DNA of 34,630 bases from Levilactobacillus yonginensis (GCF_003946265.1 NZ_RHNO01000025.1:1-34630), one strand, 5' to 3'. Shown: positions 5,929 to 14,886, counted from the stretch's first letter. Numbers and translations are program-made. The notes: generated from the letters alone by a model not told the origin.

Positions 5929-6747
5929 ATGAGTAAACGTCGTCGGGGGCGTCGCCGAAGTACGGTTTCAATTTATGCGGCAATATTAGTGATTGCGATT
6001 GGGGCAATTGGTGGGTTGAGCAGCCAAGGAAATCCCACGGCTAAAAAAGTGATTAATGTGGCCTCAAGTTTGGTTGGCGGTGCGACCAAGGATAGTAGCA
6101 GTAGCTCGGCAACGTCAGCCCCGAAACAATCAGTTGCCACCAAGGCACTTGCTGATCAAAAGTATGCGGGCACTCAGATTGTTGCGGTGAATCACAACAA
6201 GCCAACGTTCACATCGGCTGAACTGTCGACGAAAAAGGGCGCCTGGGCAACCTATGGTGCGCTGGACGACCTTAATCGGGTAACCACGGCGAATGCACTC
6301 CTGAGTAAGAGCACCATGCCAACGGCCAAACGAGAACCACTCTACGTTAGTCCAACGGGATGGAAAAACAAGGCCTATACGGTTAATGGTAAGAAGGGGT
6401 ATTTGTATAACCGAAGTCACTTGATTGGGTACCAGCTGACGGGTCAGAATAATAATTTAAAGAACCTGATGACTGGAACGCGGTCACTGAATGACCCAGG
6501 GATGACCGCTTACGAGAATCCAGTGGCAAGTTACTTGAAGAGTCATCCTACTGATTATGTTCGCTATCAAGTTCAGCCAGTGTTCCGTGGGAGCGAATTG
6601 GTAGCCCGAGGTGTGCACATGCAGGCCAAATCGGTCAAAAATTCGGGGATTTCATATAATGTTTATATTTTTAACATCCAAGCAGGCGTTAAAATTGATT
6701 ATGCTACCGGGACCAGTCAATACGGTGATCCCGCAGCCAGTTTTTAG
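5929..6747 (+). CDS. Membrane-anchored DNA/RNA non-specific endonuclease
   Basis: A 272-residue protein: a very basic N-terminus (KRRRGRRR), one membrane span at about residues 12-29, a Ser/Thr/Ala-rich linker (50-72), then a beta-beta-alpha metal nuclease domain. The catalytic segment reads YNRSHLIGYQL, with His164 as the general base, followed by the Asn-rich NNNLKNLMTGTRSLND that supplies the metal ligand. This variant (NRSH in place of DRGH) is typical of streptococcal DNase-like and EndA-like nucleases. The enzyme would sit outside the cell, tethered to the membrane, where it could degrade DNA for nutrition or process DNA at uptake; no competence gene is adjacent, so the role is inferred. 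ATG 5929 follows AAAGGGG. A terminator follows. Confidence 0.88.
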   Translation: MSKRRRGRRRSTVSIYAAILVIAIGAIGGLSSQGNPTAKKVINVASSLVGGATKDSSSSSATSAPKQSVATKALADQKYAGTQIVAVNHNKPTFTSAELSTKKGAWATYGALDDLNRVTTANALLSKSTMPTAKREPLYVSPTGWKNKAYTVNGKKGYLYNRSHLIGYQLTGQNNNLKNLMTGTRSLNDPGMTAYENPVASYLKSHPTDYVRYQVQPVFRGSELVARGVHMQAKSVKNSGISYNVYIFNIQAGVKIDYATGTSQYGDPAASF

Positions 6748-6806
6748 GGTGTAACGGGGATTACGGCATGGTCATCAGAGACACACTTAATTAGTTCTAA
6801 TAAAGC

Positions 6807-6836
6807 AAGAGACCGGAGAAATTGCCGGTCTCTTTT
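6807..6836 (+). terminator. Terminator after the nuclease gene
   Basis: GAGACCGG (6809-6816) pairs with CCGGTCTC (6825-6832), then TTTT. Confidence 0.85.
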
Positions 6837-6903
6837 CTGTCTTCAGACAAGCAAATTTATCATGATGCGTATTACTGGCGATGAAAGTAGCGGTGATCGA
6901 TTT

Positions 6904-7059
6904 TTAATGGCGATTCATGTACCGGTAAATTGCATAGAGGATGATGCCAGCTAGTACGATGATACCAACCGTGGGATTGTCACGGAAGAGCCACCGAACG
7001 ATTCGAAAAGAATTGGTGCCGTGCAAGCCACCGAGCAGGGTGGTGAAGTGAGTAAACAT
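6904..7059 (-). CDS. Small single-span membrane protein, unknown function
   Basis: A 51-residue protein beginning MFTHFTTLLGG, with a basic amphipathic stretch (FRIVRWLFRDN) and one membrane span (PTVGIIVLAGIILYAIYRYM) at the C-terminus. ATG 7059 is selected because a full AAGGAGGT lies nine bases upstream; the open frame extends further upstream to 7125 but without a ribosome binding site. It sits alone and leftward between the nuclease and cardiolipin synthase genes. Its size and layout resemble small stress-related or toxin-like membrane peptides, but no family is recognised. Confidence 0.55.
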   Translation of the reverse strand: MFTHFTTLLGGLHGTNSFRIVRWLFRDNPTVGIIVLAGIILYAIYRYMNRH

Positions 7060-7177
7060 GGTCGCAGGACCTCCTTGAATTTTGGGAATTAAAATATCAA
7101 AAAAGTTAAAGAAAAGTAAAGACATTTGAATGATTTAGCGTATCATGAAATCACAGAGAATAGAGGAGGGTTTACAC

Positions 7178-8635
7178 GTGAACGTGAATTACATGCTCAT
7201 CCTGGAAATCATCGTATTGATTAACACGACACTGGCCCTGGTAACTGTTTTTCGAGAAAAACGCGATATCGCAGCGACGTGGGCTTGGATGCTGGTGTTG
7301 GTATTATTGCCAGTGGTTGGCTTTATTGCCTACGCCTTTATTGGCCGAAAGCTACCGAAGGGGCGCATGTTTCGTCTGCAAAGACAGGTAGCCGTTCAAC
7401 TTGAGGAACGGTTATCTCAACAGCGTGAAGAGATTGGCAATCAAGTTATGCCAGCAGATGAAATTAGCCATTCAGTTATCAATATGGTAAACATGTTTAT
7501 GGAAACGGATCATGCATTTCTAGCCCGTAAAAATCGGGTGCGGGTGATTACAGATGGTCATAACCTGTTTCATTTAATGATGGAAGACATTGAACGCGCG
7601 CACTCAAGTATTCATATTGAATTTTACACCTTTTACAATGATCAGATTGGTAATGACATCTTGGACTTATTGGTCAAGAAGGCCAAGATGGGGGTGGAAG
7701 TGCGGGTCATTTACGATCCTTGGGGGTCCATGGGAACCTGGAAACGATTCTTTAAACCTTTGATGGCGGCGGGCGGCCACGTGGAGCCCTTCTTGGGCAC
7801 CCGGTCAGCCGTTATTGACTTTCGGCTGAACTTCCGTGACCATAGAAAAATTGTGACGATTGACGGACAGATTGGGTATGTCGGTGGGTTTAACATTGGC
7901 GATCAATACCTTGGCCGCAAAGAAAAATTTGGTTATTGGCGTGACACGCATCTGCGGTTAGTTGGTTCAGGGGTCTTCTCCCTTCAAGCGCGGTTCATGT
8001 TGGATTGGAATGCGACGGATCGTGATCACCCGTTCAAGGATGACCGCATTGAACACAAGTATTTTCCATTGACGAAGGTCAAAGGGGAAACGAGCTTACA
8101 AATTGTTTCCAGCGGTCCAGATTCGGACTTACAGCAAATCAAGATGGGGTACATGCGATTGATTCAAACTGCTGAGAAGCGGTTGTGGATTCAGACCCCC
8201 TATCTAATTCCGGATGACAGTGTCTTGGACTCGTTGCGGATTGCTGCAATGGCGGGGATCGATGTTCGAATCATGATTCCAGACAAGCCGGATCACGCAT
8301 TCGTCTACCGAGCAACGCAGTATTACGCACGGCAACTCGCCGATGATGGTGTGAAAATCTATTATTATCATAATGGGTTCATTCATGCGAAGACGATGGT
8401 TGTTGATGGCCGGATTGCTTCCGTTGGCTCAGCCAATATGGATTACCGTAGTTTTAAACTGAATTTCGAAATTAATGCCTTTATATATGATCCACAGGTG
8501 GCAACTCAGTTAGAGGAAATCTATGAAGCCGATATGCGGCACAGCGAGTTGATTACACCAGAAATGTTTGACGAACAGTCGTTGTACTTGAAGTTTAAGC
8601 AGACGGCGTCTCGGTTACTATCTCCAATTTTGTAG
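7178..8635 (+). CDS. cls: Cardiolipin synthase
   Basis: A membrane phosphatidyltransferase that joins two phosphatidylglycerols into cardiolipin. The 485-residue protein has two N-terminal membrane spans (about 5-23 and 33-55) and two phospholipase-D HKD motifs: HRKIVTID (His222, Lys224, Asp229) and HAKTMVVD (His403, Lys405, Asp410), each followed by the usual GS/GG and N residues (VGGFNIGDQY; VGSANMDYRS). Length and order match the bacterial Cls family. GTG 7178 is the likely start, seven bases after GAGGAGGG at 7163-7170; an ATG 33 bases upstream lacks a ribosome binding site. The gene is monocistronic; no intrinsic terminator directly follows the stop codon, and the next is at 8824-8850. 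Confidence 0.96.
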   Translation: MNVNYMLILEIIVLINTTLALVTVFREKRDIAATWAWMLVLVLLPVVGFIAYAFIGRKLPKGRMFRLQRQVAVQLEERLSQQREEIGNQVMPADEISHSVINMVNMFMETDHAFLARKNRVRVITDGHNLFHLMMEDIERAHSSIHIEFYTFYNDQIGNDILDLLVKKAKMGVEVRVIYDPWGSMGTWKRFFKPLMAAGGHVEPFLGTRSAVIDFRLNFRDHRKIVTIDGQIGYVGGFNIGDQYLGRKEKFGYWRDTHLRLVGSGVFSLQARFMLDWNATDRDHPFKDDRIEHKYFPLTKVKGETSLQIVSSGPDSDLQQIKMGYMRLIQTAEKRLWIQTPYLIPDDSVLDSLRIAAMAGIDVRIMIPDKPDHAFVYRATQYYARQLADDGVKIYYYHNGFIHAKTMVVDGRIASVGSANMDYRSFKLNFEINAFIYDPQVATQLEEIYEADMRHSELITPEMFDEQSLYLKFKQTASRLLSPIL

Positions 8636-8684
8636 CCAATCTATTAGCTGTGTTGGGCAGGTAAACGTCTAATAAAATGCTAAA

Positions 8685-8850
8685 TAATTGGGTCTGATGG
8701 TATTCGGGTGTATGATGGTGGCGCTGAGATGATTAGCTTGTCTTTAGCTGGATTGAGGCCGGTGTTTCACCGGTCAGCTAAGGTGCATCGTACATCAGCA
8801 GACTAGTATGTATGTGTGAGAAAGTCCGTGAGTGATCACGGGCTTTTTTT
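8685..8850 (+). ncRNA. Candidate structured small RNA ending in a terminator
   Basis: A strongly folded segment lies between cls and yfhO. Nested helices are: GTCTG (8692-8696) with CAGAC (8799-8803); GTATGATG (8710-8717) with CATCGTAC (8786-8793); TTAGCTG (8744-8750) with CAGCTAA (8775-8781); and CCGGTG (8759-8764) with CACCGG (8768-8773). It ends with an intrinsic terminator at 8824-8850, and a possible -10 TAAAAT lies near 8672-8677. No open frame is present. An elongated hairpin with internal bubbles recalls 6S RNA in outline, but no family was identified. It could instead be the 3' UTR of cls. Confidence 0.4.
8824..8850 (+). terminator. Terminator downstream of cls / small RNA candidate
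   Basis: GTCCGTGA (8824-8831) pairs with TCACGGGC (8836-8843) around GTGA, followed by seven T's. It lies about 190 bases beyond the cls stop codon. Confidence 0.85.
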
Positions 8851-9160
8851 CGTGGTTTGTTAACAGTACTTGAGGACGTACCCGATAGCAATGAAAAGTT
8901 AAAACAACCAAGTTACAGGGTAATTGACAGACCGACTATTCATCTTAATGGTTGGGTACGAAGAGCGGAGATAATGACTGACATTGGTCATGGCTTCCGG
9001 TATAGTTGAACAACTGCTAGCACTGGTCATTTCAAATTAGCTCGGTATCAAAGCCTGGGCGTAGGGGGCGTGGTGCGTGCTTGACCGTGCGAGATTTAGT
9101 GAGCACTGATGCAAACGTTTCACGTGAAACATTAAAATCAGGTATCTTATGTCGGGAAAG
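8851..9160. other. Gene-free interval between the small RNA candidate and yfhO
   Basis: No convincing open frame. A possible plus-strand promoter is CTGACA (8978-8983), 17 bases, TATAGT (9001-9006), followed by a small inverted repeat AGTTG-AA-CAACT near 9004. The parS-2 site is at 9116. Anything transcribed from 8978 would run through parS-2 into yfhO. Confidence 0.35.
9116..9131. other. parS-like ParB binding site 2
   Basis: CGTTTCACGTGAAACA matches the parS core GTTTCACGTGAAAC exactly and differs from the 16-base consensus only at the first base. It is intergenic, 31 bases upstream of the yfhO promoter. Confidence 0.85.
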
Positions 9161-9161
9161 A

Positions 9162-9190
9162 TTGACACGGAGTGGTTTGATTTGTAGATT
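9162..9190 (+). promoter_or_regulatory. yfhO promoter
   Basis: A consensus -35 TTGACA at 9162-9167 and a -10 TAGATT at 9185-9190 are separated by 17 bases. It is one of the best promoter matches in the window. Confidence 0.75.
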
Positions 9191-9249
9191 TAATGTAAGT
9201 CGGTTTAAAAGGACCGGGGAACTTGAGTAATTAATTGGAGGCTGTCATC

Positions 9250-12200
9250 ATGAAAATCGCACACCACCGTTGGCCATTATGGGTTTTGTATAGCCTGGCC
9301 TTTATGGTGATCGCGGCACTTAGTTTTGGGGTGTTTGGCCTAGCCAACCGAACATTGATTTGGAATATGGACGGGATCACCCAACATTATCCCGTTATTT
9401 TGGAACTGCACCAGTTGTTAGTGAAATCTGGATTTGCCGGATTGGCAGGCTGGTCGTGGACAATGGGACTGGGAGCAGATAAGCTCACGACATTGGCTTA
9501 TTACGTCCTTGGTGATCCCTTTGCCTATGGCTTAGCACTATTACCAACGCGATGGTTAGAGACTGGTTATGGCGTATTTATCGTCCTACGCCTCTATGCG
9601 ACCGGATTAGCCTTTCTAGCATTTGCCCGGCGCTATAATTTTCGCCCGGGAAGTCGCTTGATGGGGGCCATTACCTATGCCTTTACGGGGTATTCCCTAA
9701 TGGTTGGCGTCCACCATCCGTTCTTCCTATTGCCCATGATTTGGCTACCGCTGTTGTTTGTCGGGATTAACCGAATCCTACGAGGCAAAGGGTGGGGATT
9801 TCTAGGGTTAATGACGGGTGTAACTATCCTTAGTAACTTTTATTTTGCCTACATATTGGGGCTGGGTAGCTTAATCTATGCAGTTATTCGTTTCTTCAGT
9901 TTGCAAGGACAAGGGGCGTTAGCGGTTAAATGGCGGCCAGCTATTGGGCGCTTCATAGCAGCAGCGGTCACTGGTGTTTTCGTTTCGGGGATACTGCTGC
10001 TACCATCGCTACTGATGATGCTGAAGTCAACCCGGACCGGGTCAGTTTTTGCCAATGGACTATGGTTATATCCCAATGGTTATTATTTACAGTTAGGAAA
10101 TGCTATTCTAACCACCGGAAATACGCTGAGTTACTGGGCGGTATTGGGGGTCAGTGGACTGACCTTTTTGGGCGGTGTGTACGTCCTAGTCCATTGGCGG
10201 GAGCAACGCTGGCTAGCGGGAACGTTAGTGGCAGTTGTGATCGGTTTAGGGATTCCCGCGGTAGCGGCATTCTTTAATGTGCTGTCGACGCCTTCTAATC
10301 GGTGGATTTTGTTAGCTGCAATTCCTTTTGGATTGGCAACGATGACGCTGTGGGAACACTTGACGACGTTAACCCGGACGGATCGCTATTGGTTAGCTGG
10401 CAGTGCATTTGCGCTCTTGGCGGTAATTTACCTTTGTAATGGTCTGACGTTTAGCAATGCTAAGCGGGACTTGATTACCTATTGTTTATTGCTGGCCTTG
10501 GTTGCCGTGATCTGGGGTGGTGCCCAGCTAACTGCCCGGTGGCTAGTCAGCTTGGTTTGTATTTTAGTTGGTCTGAACTTGGTCAATAACGCTTGGGGAT
10601 ACTATGATCCTAATGCTGGCGTTCAGGCAACTCAACAGATACGACGGCACGATGCTACGCGGTATATTCTGGATTACTTTGATGGCGCTGATCACGGTAT
10701 AAAAAAGACGGCAGCCTTTTCGCGGGTGAACGCTACGCGGAACTTCAACCTATTCCGCACGGTTGGCAACAACATGACGATGAGTCACGGGTTGCGGGGG
10801 ACGATGTCCTATTTTTCTGTTCAGAATGGTTACGTTGGGCAATTTAGCCGTGACTTACAAAACTCGGAATATGCCATGAACGCGCCAATCGGGCAGGCGG
10901 ATAGTCGTTCTTCACTGAACCAATTGCTGGGGGTTAAGCATTTATTTGCACGGGAAGATCAGGTGACCAACCACGCTGCCTTACCATATGGGTATCATGC
11001 TCAGAAGAAAGTGTATCCAGAAAAACCGGTATATGCGCTCTCTAACGGTGTTGGCACACAAATTTTAACGACTAACCTTAACTTCCCCTTGGTATACACG
11101 CAACCGCAAGCATTGTCAGCGAACGCTTGGCGTAAGCTTAGTGGTGTTGATCGGGAACGTAGTCTGACGCAAGGCGCGGTGACTAATGAGCCATTTAAAG
11201 ACGTTACTAAAACCGCCTATACGTCACCCAAACGAACGTTGGCTTATACAGTTACACCGAACGCAATTCCGGTTATTTATAGTACCAATAAGGTTATTCA
11301 GTATCGGTTGAAGCAAGGAATCGCAGGTCAGAAGACTGGCTTAAACGATAAGCAATTGGATAATTATGGGTCATCAATTAAGACACCAGAGCTGAAGGTC
11401 GATGAGAACGGTCTGCTGACTAAGCAAGAGGTTAAGACTTATGGGCCCATGGTTGATTTGAATAACCAGCAGACAGCTTTAAATAGGGTGCTGACGCGGA
11501 ATCAACAGGTTCTTGAGACAACCACGCAGGCAAATCAAGATGGTCTTCACCAGATGACGAGTGATGCGCAAGGGCAACCAATTAGCTATACGTTAACGCT
11601 AAAACGGCCAAAGCAGGCCCAGGGGACGGAACTCTATTTGGCGTTGGATGGTATTACGTCACAAAAATTGACGACTAAGAGACAACTGCAAGACCAGGAC
11701 AATACCAGTATTCTGGGGGCAACACCACGTTCTAATTTGACTAAATTAAATGCCTGGCGGGATGCTGTTAGCGCACCAGATTTAGGAGATTATTGGGTCA
11801 AAGTTCAGACCCGTAATCAATCGAAAATGTTTTCTCAATTTGGGGTGGATAATCTTTCGGATTACGAACCAAAGCATCAGGTGTTATTGAACCTGGGGTA
11901 CTCTAAGCAACGACGGGAAACGATAACCGTTACCTTTAATGCGACACGGCAGATTAACTTTAAGTCAGCTAAATTGTTCGCAATGCCCTTTGGTAAGAGC
12001 TACGACCAGCAAGTTCATGCTGCGCAACAGCGGGGGTTGAAGCATGCCAAGGTGACGGATAATCAGGTGACTGGAGAAGTCAGTCCGCAGCGAACGAGTG
12101 TGTTAACAACGTCAATTCCGTACTCGGATGGTTGGCACTTAGCGGTCGATGGTCAGCAGGTAAAAACGCAGGTCGTCAACGATGGTTTTGTGGGCGCTCG

Positions 12201-12345
12201 ATTGTCGGCTGGAACTCATAAGATTCGGTTGACGTATCGGACCCCGGGTCTGTTAGTGGGTGCGCTAGTCACCTTATTAGGGGGACTGATTTTAATAGCT
12301 GAAAGTTGTTGGCGATGGTTTCGTGGACGTAGAAAATCTCAATGA
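9250..12345 (+). CDS. yfhO: YfhO-family polytopic membrane protein (envelope polymer glycosylation)
   Basis: A 1031-residue protein. The N-terminal 450 residues hold about a dozen membrane spans; an extracellular region of about 540 residues follows (about 455-995), and a last span (LVGALVTLLGGLILIAES) plus a basic tail ends the protein. The loop after span 1, NMDGITQHYPV (Asp41) and GLGADKLTTLAYYVLGDPF, is characteristic of YfhO proteins, which have the GT-C glycosyltransferase fold. In Bacillus the family adds sugars to lipoteichoic acid outside the membrane, and the same role is inferred here. ATG 9250 is used because GGAGG (9237-9241) lies eight bases before it; the TTG at 9235 overlaps that site. 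It has its own promoter and terminator and no glycosyltransferase partner next to it. Confidence 0.88.
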   Translation: MKIAHHRWPLWVLYSLAFMVIAALSFGVFGLANRTLIWNMDGITQHYPVILELHQLLVKSGFAGLAGWSWTMGLGADKLTTLAYYVLGDPFAYGLALLPTRWLETGYGVFIVLRLYATGLAFLAFARRYNFRPGSRLMGAITYAFTGYSLMVGVHHPFFLLPMIWLPLLFVGINRILRGKGWGFLGLMTGVTILSNFYFAYILGLGSLIYAVIRFFSLQGQGALAVKWRPAIGRFIAAAVTGVFVSGILLLPSLLMMLKSTRTGSVFANGLWLYPNGYYLQLGNAILTTGNTLSYWAVLGVSGLTFLGGVYVLVHWREQRWLAGTLVAVVIGLGIPAVAAFFNVLSTPSNRWILLAAIPFGLATMTLWEHLTTLTRTDRYWLAGSAFALLAVIYLCNGLTFSNAKRDLITYCLLLALVAVIWGGAQLTARWLVSLVCILVGLNLVNNAWGYYDPNAGVQATQQIRRHDATRYILDYFDGADHGIKKTAAFSRVNATRNFNLFRTVGNNMTMSHGLRGTMSYFSVQNGYVGQFSRDLQNSEYAMNAPIGQADSRSSLNQLLGVKHLFAREDQVTNHAALPYGYHAQKKVYPEKPVYALSNGVGTQILTTNLNFPLVYTQPQALSANAWRKLSGVDRERSLTQGAVTNEPFKDVTKTAYTSPKRTLAYTVTPNAIPVIYSTNKVIQYRLKQGIAGQKTGLNDKQLDNYGSSIKTPELKVDENGLLTKQEVKTYGPMVDLNNQQTALNRVLTRNQQVLETTTQANQDGLHQMTSDAQGQPISYTLTLKRPKQAQGTELYLALDGITSQKLTTKRQLQDQDNTSILGATPRSNLTKLNAWRDAVSAPDLGDYWVKVQTRNQSKMFSQFGVDNLSDYEPKHQVLLNLGYSKQRRETITVTFNATRQINFKSAKLFAMPFGKSYDQQVHAAQQRGLKHAKVTDNQVTGEVSPQRTSVLTTSIPYSDGWHLAVDGQQVKTQVVNDGFVGARLSAGTHKIRLTYRTPGLLVGALVTLLGGLILIAESCWRWFRGRRKSQ

Positions 12346-12356
12346 TTGCTAAGAAG

Positions 12357-12386
12357 AGCGCTTCTCGAATTTGAGAGGCGCTTTTT
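12357..12386 (+). terminator. Terminator after yfhO
   Basis: AGCGCTTCTC (12357-12366) pairs with GAGAGGCGCT (12373-12382), then T's. A possible -10 TACACT for the next gene follows at 12401-12406. Confidence 0.85.
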
Positions 12387-12440
12387 GGCGTAAAATTTGC
12401 TACACTCAATTTGTTGGGAATAGATAAAGGAGCGATGGCA

Positions 12441-13355
12441 ATGGTAAGGTGGCTCAAGTGGCCAGTATTTGTTGAATTAACGGAGATCTATACAGCACCA
12501 TTGAATGTGATGTGGTTTGTGTTAGGAGCAGCCATTGCGCAGTACAACGTTGGTGTCGTGAACTGGATAAACGTTGGTTTGTGTCTGCTGGTGGTCTTTA
12601 TTTTTGATTTGGCGGTCAACGTGGCGGACAATTATTATGACTATCAGCATGCGCATGATCGGGAAGGATACGCACAACAAACGAATCCAGTTGGGCGATT
12701 GAATTTGCCAGAGCGCGGTGTAGCTCAGCTTGCCTGGGGGTTATATTTATTGGCAGCGGTCCCTGGTGTAATTTTGGTCTTGAGAACTGGCTGGCCGGTT
12801 GCGGTATTTGGAGCAGTTGGGTACGCTATCGGCATTTTTTACACAGCTGGGCCTCGTCCAATTAATGCAACGCCATTTTCTGCGGCAGTCGTGGCCTTGG
12901 CTATTGCCTTTTTGATCCAGTTAACATGTGTCTATGTGTCCATCTACGGCCAACGGTCCTTATCCTGGACCATTGTTGGTGTGACATTTCTGCTGTGTCT
13001 GCCGCTTACACTGATCTTCTTCACACTGCAATTAGCCAATGATACGGCTGACCGTGATGAGGACATTGCCAACCGTCGGTATACGTTGGCTTACTATACC
13101 GGAAAAAGGGGTGCCGTTCGGGTGATCAAGGTGTTTTTAGTTGTTGGTAGTTTGTGGCCGCTACTCAACGTCATCTTGGGTTTAGCCCCAGCAATTACGG
13201 GCTGGGCAGCCATATTGCTTCCAGTGATGTGGCGCGGCATGACACCATTTTTTCAACGCCAAGACAAACAGCTGACATTCATGGCAACGGTGAAGAGTGC
13301 GTCACTATTTTTCCTAGCCTATCCGGTGTTGTTTGCAATCGGAACCTGGCTTTAG
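12441..13355 (+). CDS. UbiA-family prenyltransferase (MenA-like)
   Basis: A 304-residue membrane protein with about eight or nine spans. The two Asp-rich prenyl-diphosphate/Mg sites of the UbiA fold are visible: NVADNYYDYQHAHD (Asp63, Asp67) and, later, NDTADRDEDIANRRYT. The overall pattern resembles 1,4-dihydroxy-2-naphthoate polyprenyltransferase, which attaches the isoprenoid tail in menaquinone synthesis; no other menaquinone gene is in the window, so the acceptor is inferred. ATG 12441 lies eight bases after AAAGGAG (12426-12432); the ATG at 12435 is too close and the TTG at 12411 too far upstream. It is transcribed singly and ends at a bidirectional terminator shared with the convergent purine permease gene. 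Confidence 0.82.
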   Translation: MVRWLKWPVFVELTEIYTAPLNVMWFVLGAAIAQYNVGVVNWINVGLCLLVVFIFDLAVNVADNYYDYQHAHDREGYAQQTNPVGRLNLPERGVAQLAWGLYLLAAVPGVILVLRTGWPVAVFGAVGYAIGIFYTAGPRPINATPFSAAVVALAIAFLIQLTCVYVSIYGQRSLSWTIVGVTFLLCLPLTLIFFTLQLANDTADRDEDIANRRYTLAYYTGKRGAVRVIKVFLVVGSLWPLLNVILGLAPAITGWAAILLPVMWRGMTPFFQRQDKQLTFMATVKSASLFFLAYPVLFAIGTWL

Positions 13356-13461
13356 GGGAGCGTCCGATGATGGGGCATCACCGTTTAACCCGGGTTATAG
13401 TTAGTCGTTAATGCAGTCTAAAAAATAAGTGGTTCTAGCAACAGTTTTGCTGGTACCGTAT

Positions 13462-13497
13462 AAAAAAGCGTCGCCAGAATTAACTGGCGACGCTTTT
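13462..13497. terminator. Bidirectional terminator between prenyltransferase and purine permease
   Basis: A perfect stem (AAAAGCGTCGCCAG with CTGGCGACGCTTTT) with T tracts on both strands. It separates two convergent genes. Confidence 0.9.
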
Positions 13498-13510
13498 ACC
13501 TGTTCATTTG

Positions 13511-14821
13511 TTATCCGGCGTTCAAGATCCACAAGAAGAGGACGAAGACAACGGCCAGGCCGTACATCATAGGGCCAACATCCTTGCCGCGCTTAGCAGC
13601 CAACATAGTTAAAGGATATGTGATGAAGCCTAAGGCAATTCCGTCTGAAATACTGTAAGTCAGGGGCATACCCAGGACAATCAGAAAGGCGGGCGCAGCG
13701 ACTTCGAATTTTTCCCAATGGATGTTCTTCAGAGATTGGGCCATGAGTACCCCAACGATAATCAGGGCAGGGGCCGTAACTTGGTTCGTGACAACAGCCA
13801 GTAGAGGGGAGAAGAAGGCACCAAAGATGAAGAGAACACCCGTAACAATAGCGGTGAAACCAGTCCGACCACCAACAGCGATACCGGCAGAGGATTCAAC
13901 GAAGGCACCCATTGGAGAGGTTCCCAGCAGTGAGCCGACAACCATTGTGCTGGAGTCAGCCATCAAGGCTTTACCGATACGAGGAAGCTTGTTGTTCTTG
14001 ACCAGACCAGCTTGTTCAGCTAAACCAACCAATGTCCCAGTGGTGTCAAAGAAGGTAACGAGCAGGAACGTTAAAACAACGACGACTAGTTGCAGGGAGT
14101 TAATACTTCCCACGTGGGTTAACCCAACCATGAAAGTGGAACTGATACTAGGAATTGCTGAAACGATGTGATGGGGCATAGGAATCAATCCAGTTGCAAG
14201 GCCCAAGACAGAGTTAGCAACCATCCCAATAAAGATAGCACCAGGAACCCGGGCGCTCATGAGGATCATAGTGACGATCAATCCAAAGATAGTCAGCCAA
14301 GTGCTCCCGACTTGCAGAGAACCAAGAGTGACAACTGTTGATTTATCAGCGACAATCAGACCACCCTGACTCAAGCCGATAAAGGCGATGAACAACCCAA
14401 TCCCGGCACTAATGGCCATCTTTAAATCACGAGGGATTGCGTCAACCACCATTTCGCGAATCTTAAATGCGGTTAAAATCATGAAGAGAATTGAAGCCAC
14501 AAAGACACCAGCCAGTGCGGTTTCCCAAGGAACCTTCATACCAATGACAACTGAATAGGCAAAGAAGGCGTTGATTCCTAAACTGGCGGAAATTGCGATG
14601 GGGTAGTTAGCCAGTAAACCCATCAGGAAACAACCTAACGCTGAAGCGAAGGCGGTGGCTGTGAAGACGGCCCCTTGACTGATACCGGAAGCGCCTAACA
14701 CTTGGGGGTTTACAAACAAAATGTAGGCCATGGATACGAAGGTTGTGAGACCGGCTAGCATTTCGGTCCGGAAACTGGTTCCTAATTCATCAAAATGGAA
14801 AAAGTTCGCAATGCGTTGCAT
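13511..14821 (-). CDS. NCS2-family purine permease (AzgA/PbuG-like)
   Basis: A 436-residue transporter with 12-14 membrane spans that imports purine bases (hypoxanthine, guanine or adenine) with protons. Family motifs are ISASLGINAFFAY (about 77-89), FFDTTGTLVGLAEQAG (about 265-280) and TSPMGAFVESSAGIAVGGRTG (about 303-323), which set AzgA-type carriers apart from uracil/xanthine NCS2 members. Start ATG 14821 has AAGGAG upstream. Three PurBox-like sites surround its promoter, which supports a purine substrate and control by PurR. The gene is monocistronic and ends at a bidirectional terminator. Whether it prefers guanine/hypoxanthine or adenine cannot be told by eye. Confidence 0.93.
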   Translation of the reverse strand: MQRIANFFHFDELGTSFRTEMLAGLTTFVSMAYILFVNPQVLGASGISQGAVFTATAFASALGCFLMGLLANYPIAISASLGINAFFAYSVVIGMKVPWETALAGVFVASILFMILTAFKIREMVVDAIPRDLKMAISAGIGLFIAFIGLSQGGLIVADKSTVVTLGSLQVGSTWLTIFGLIVTMILMSARVPGAIFIGMVANSVLGLATGLIPMPHHIVSAIPSISSTFMVGLTHVGSINSLQLVVVVLTFLLVTFFDTTGTLVGLAEQAGLVKNNKLPRIGKALMADSSTMVVGSLLGTSPMGAFVESSAGIAVGGRTGFTAIVTGVLFIFGAFFSPLLAVVTNQVTAPALIIVGVLMAQSLKNIHWEKFEVAAPAFLIVLGMPLTYSISDGIALGFITYPLTMLAAKRGKDVGPMMYGLAVVFVLFLWILNAG

Positions 14822-14853
14822 AAATGAGGCTCCTTAAAATAATTTATTTATGA

Positions 14854-14886
14854 AAACCCGAACGTTTTAAATGAATGTTCGGATAT
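14854..14886 (-). promoter_or_regulatory. Pair of inverted PurBoxes in the permease leader
   Basis: CCGAAC (14858-14863) and GTTCGG (14877-14882) are two PurBox cores facing each other 13 bases apart. The second, ATATCCGAACATT on the minus strand, fits AWWWCCGAACWWT completely; the first has two mismatches. They lie downstream of the predicted start point, so binding here could block transcription. Confidence 0.7.

Noticed and set aside
8721-8735. GCTGAGATGA resembling the TPP riboswitch
   Set aside because: The second TPP core (CTGGATAATGCCAGCGTAGGGA-like) is missing and no thiamine gene follows.
13722-14171. 149-codon frame antisense to the purine permease
   Set aside because: It lies wholly within a certain gene on the other strand, has no ribosome binding site and shows low-complexity composition.
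14858-14882. Palindrome CCGAAC...GTTCGG as a LexA box
   Set aside because: The half-sites are 13 bases apart instead of four and flanks fit the PurBox; the gene is a purine carrier.
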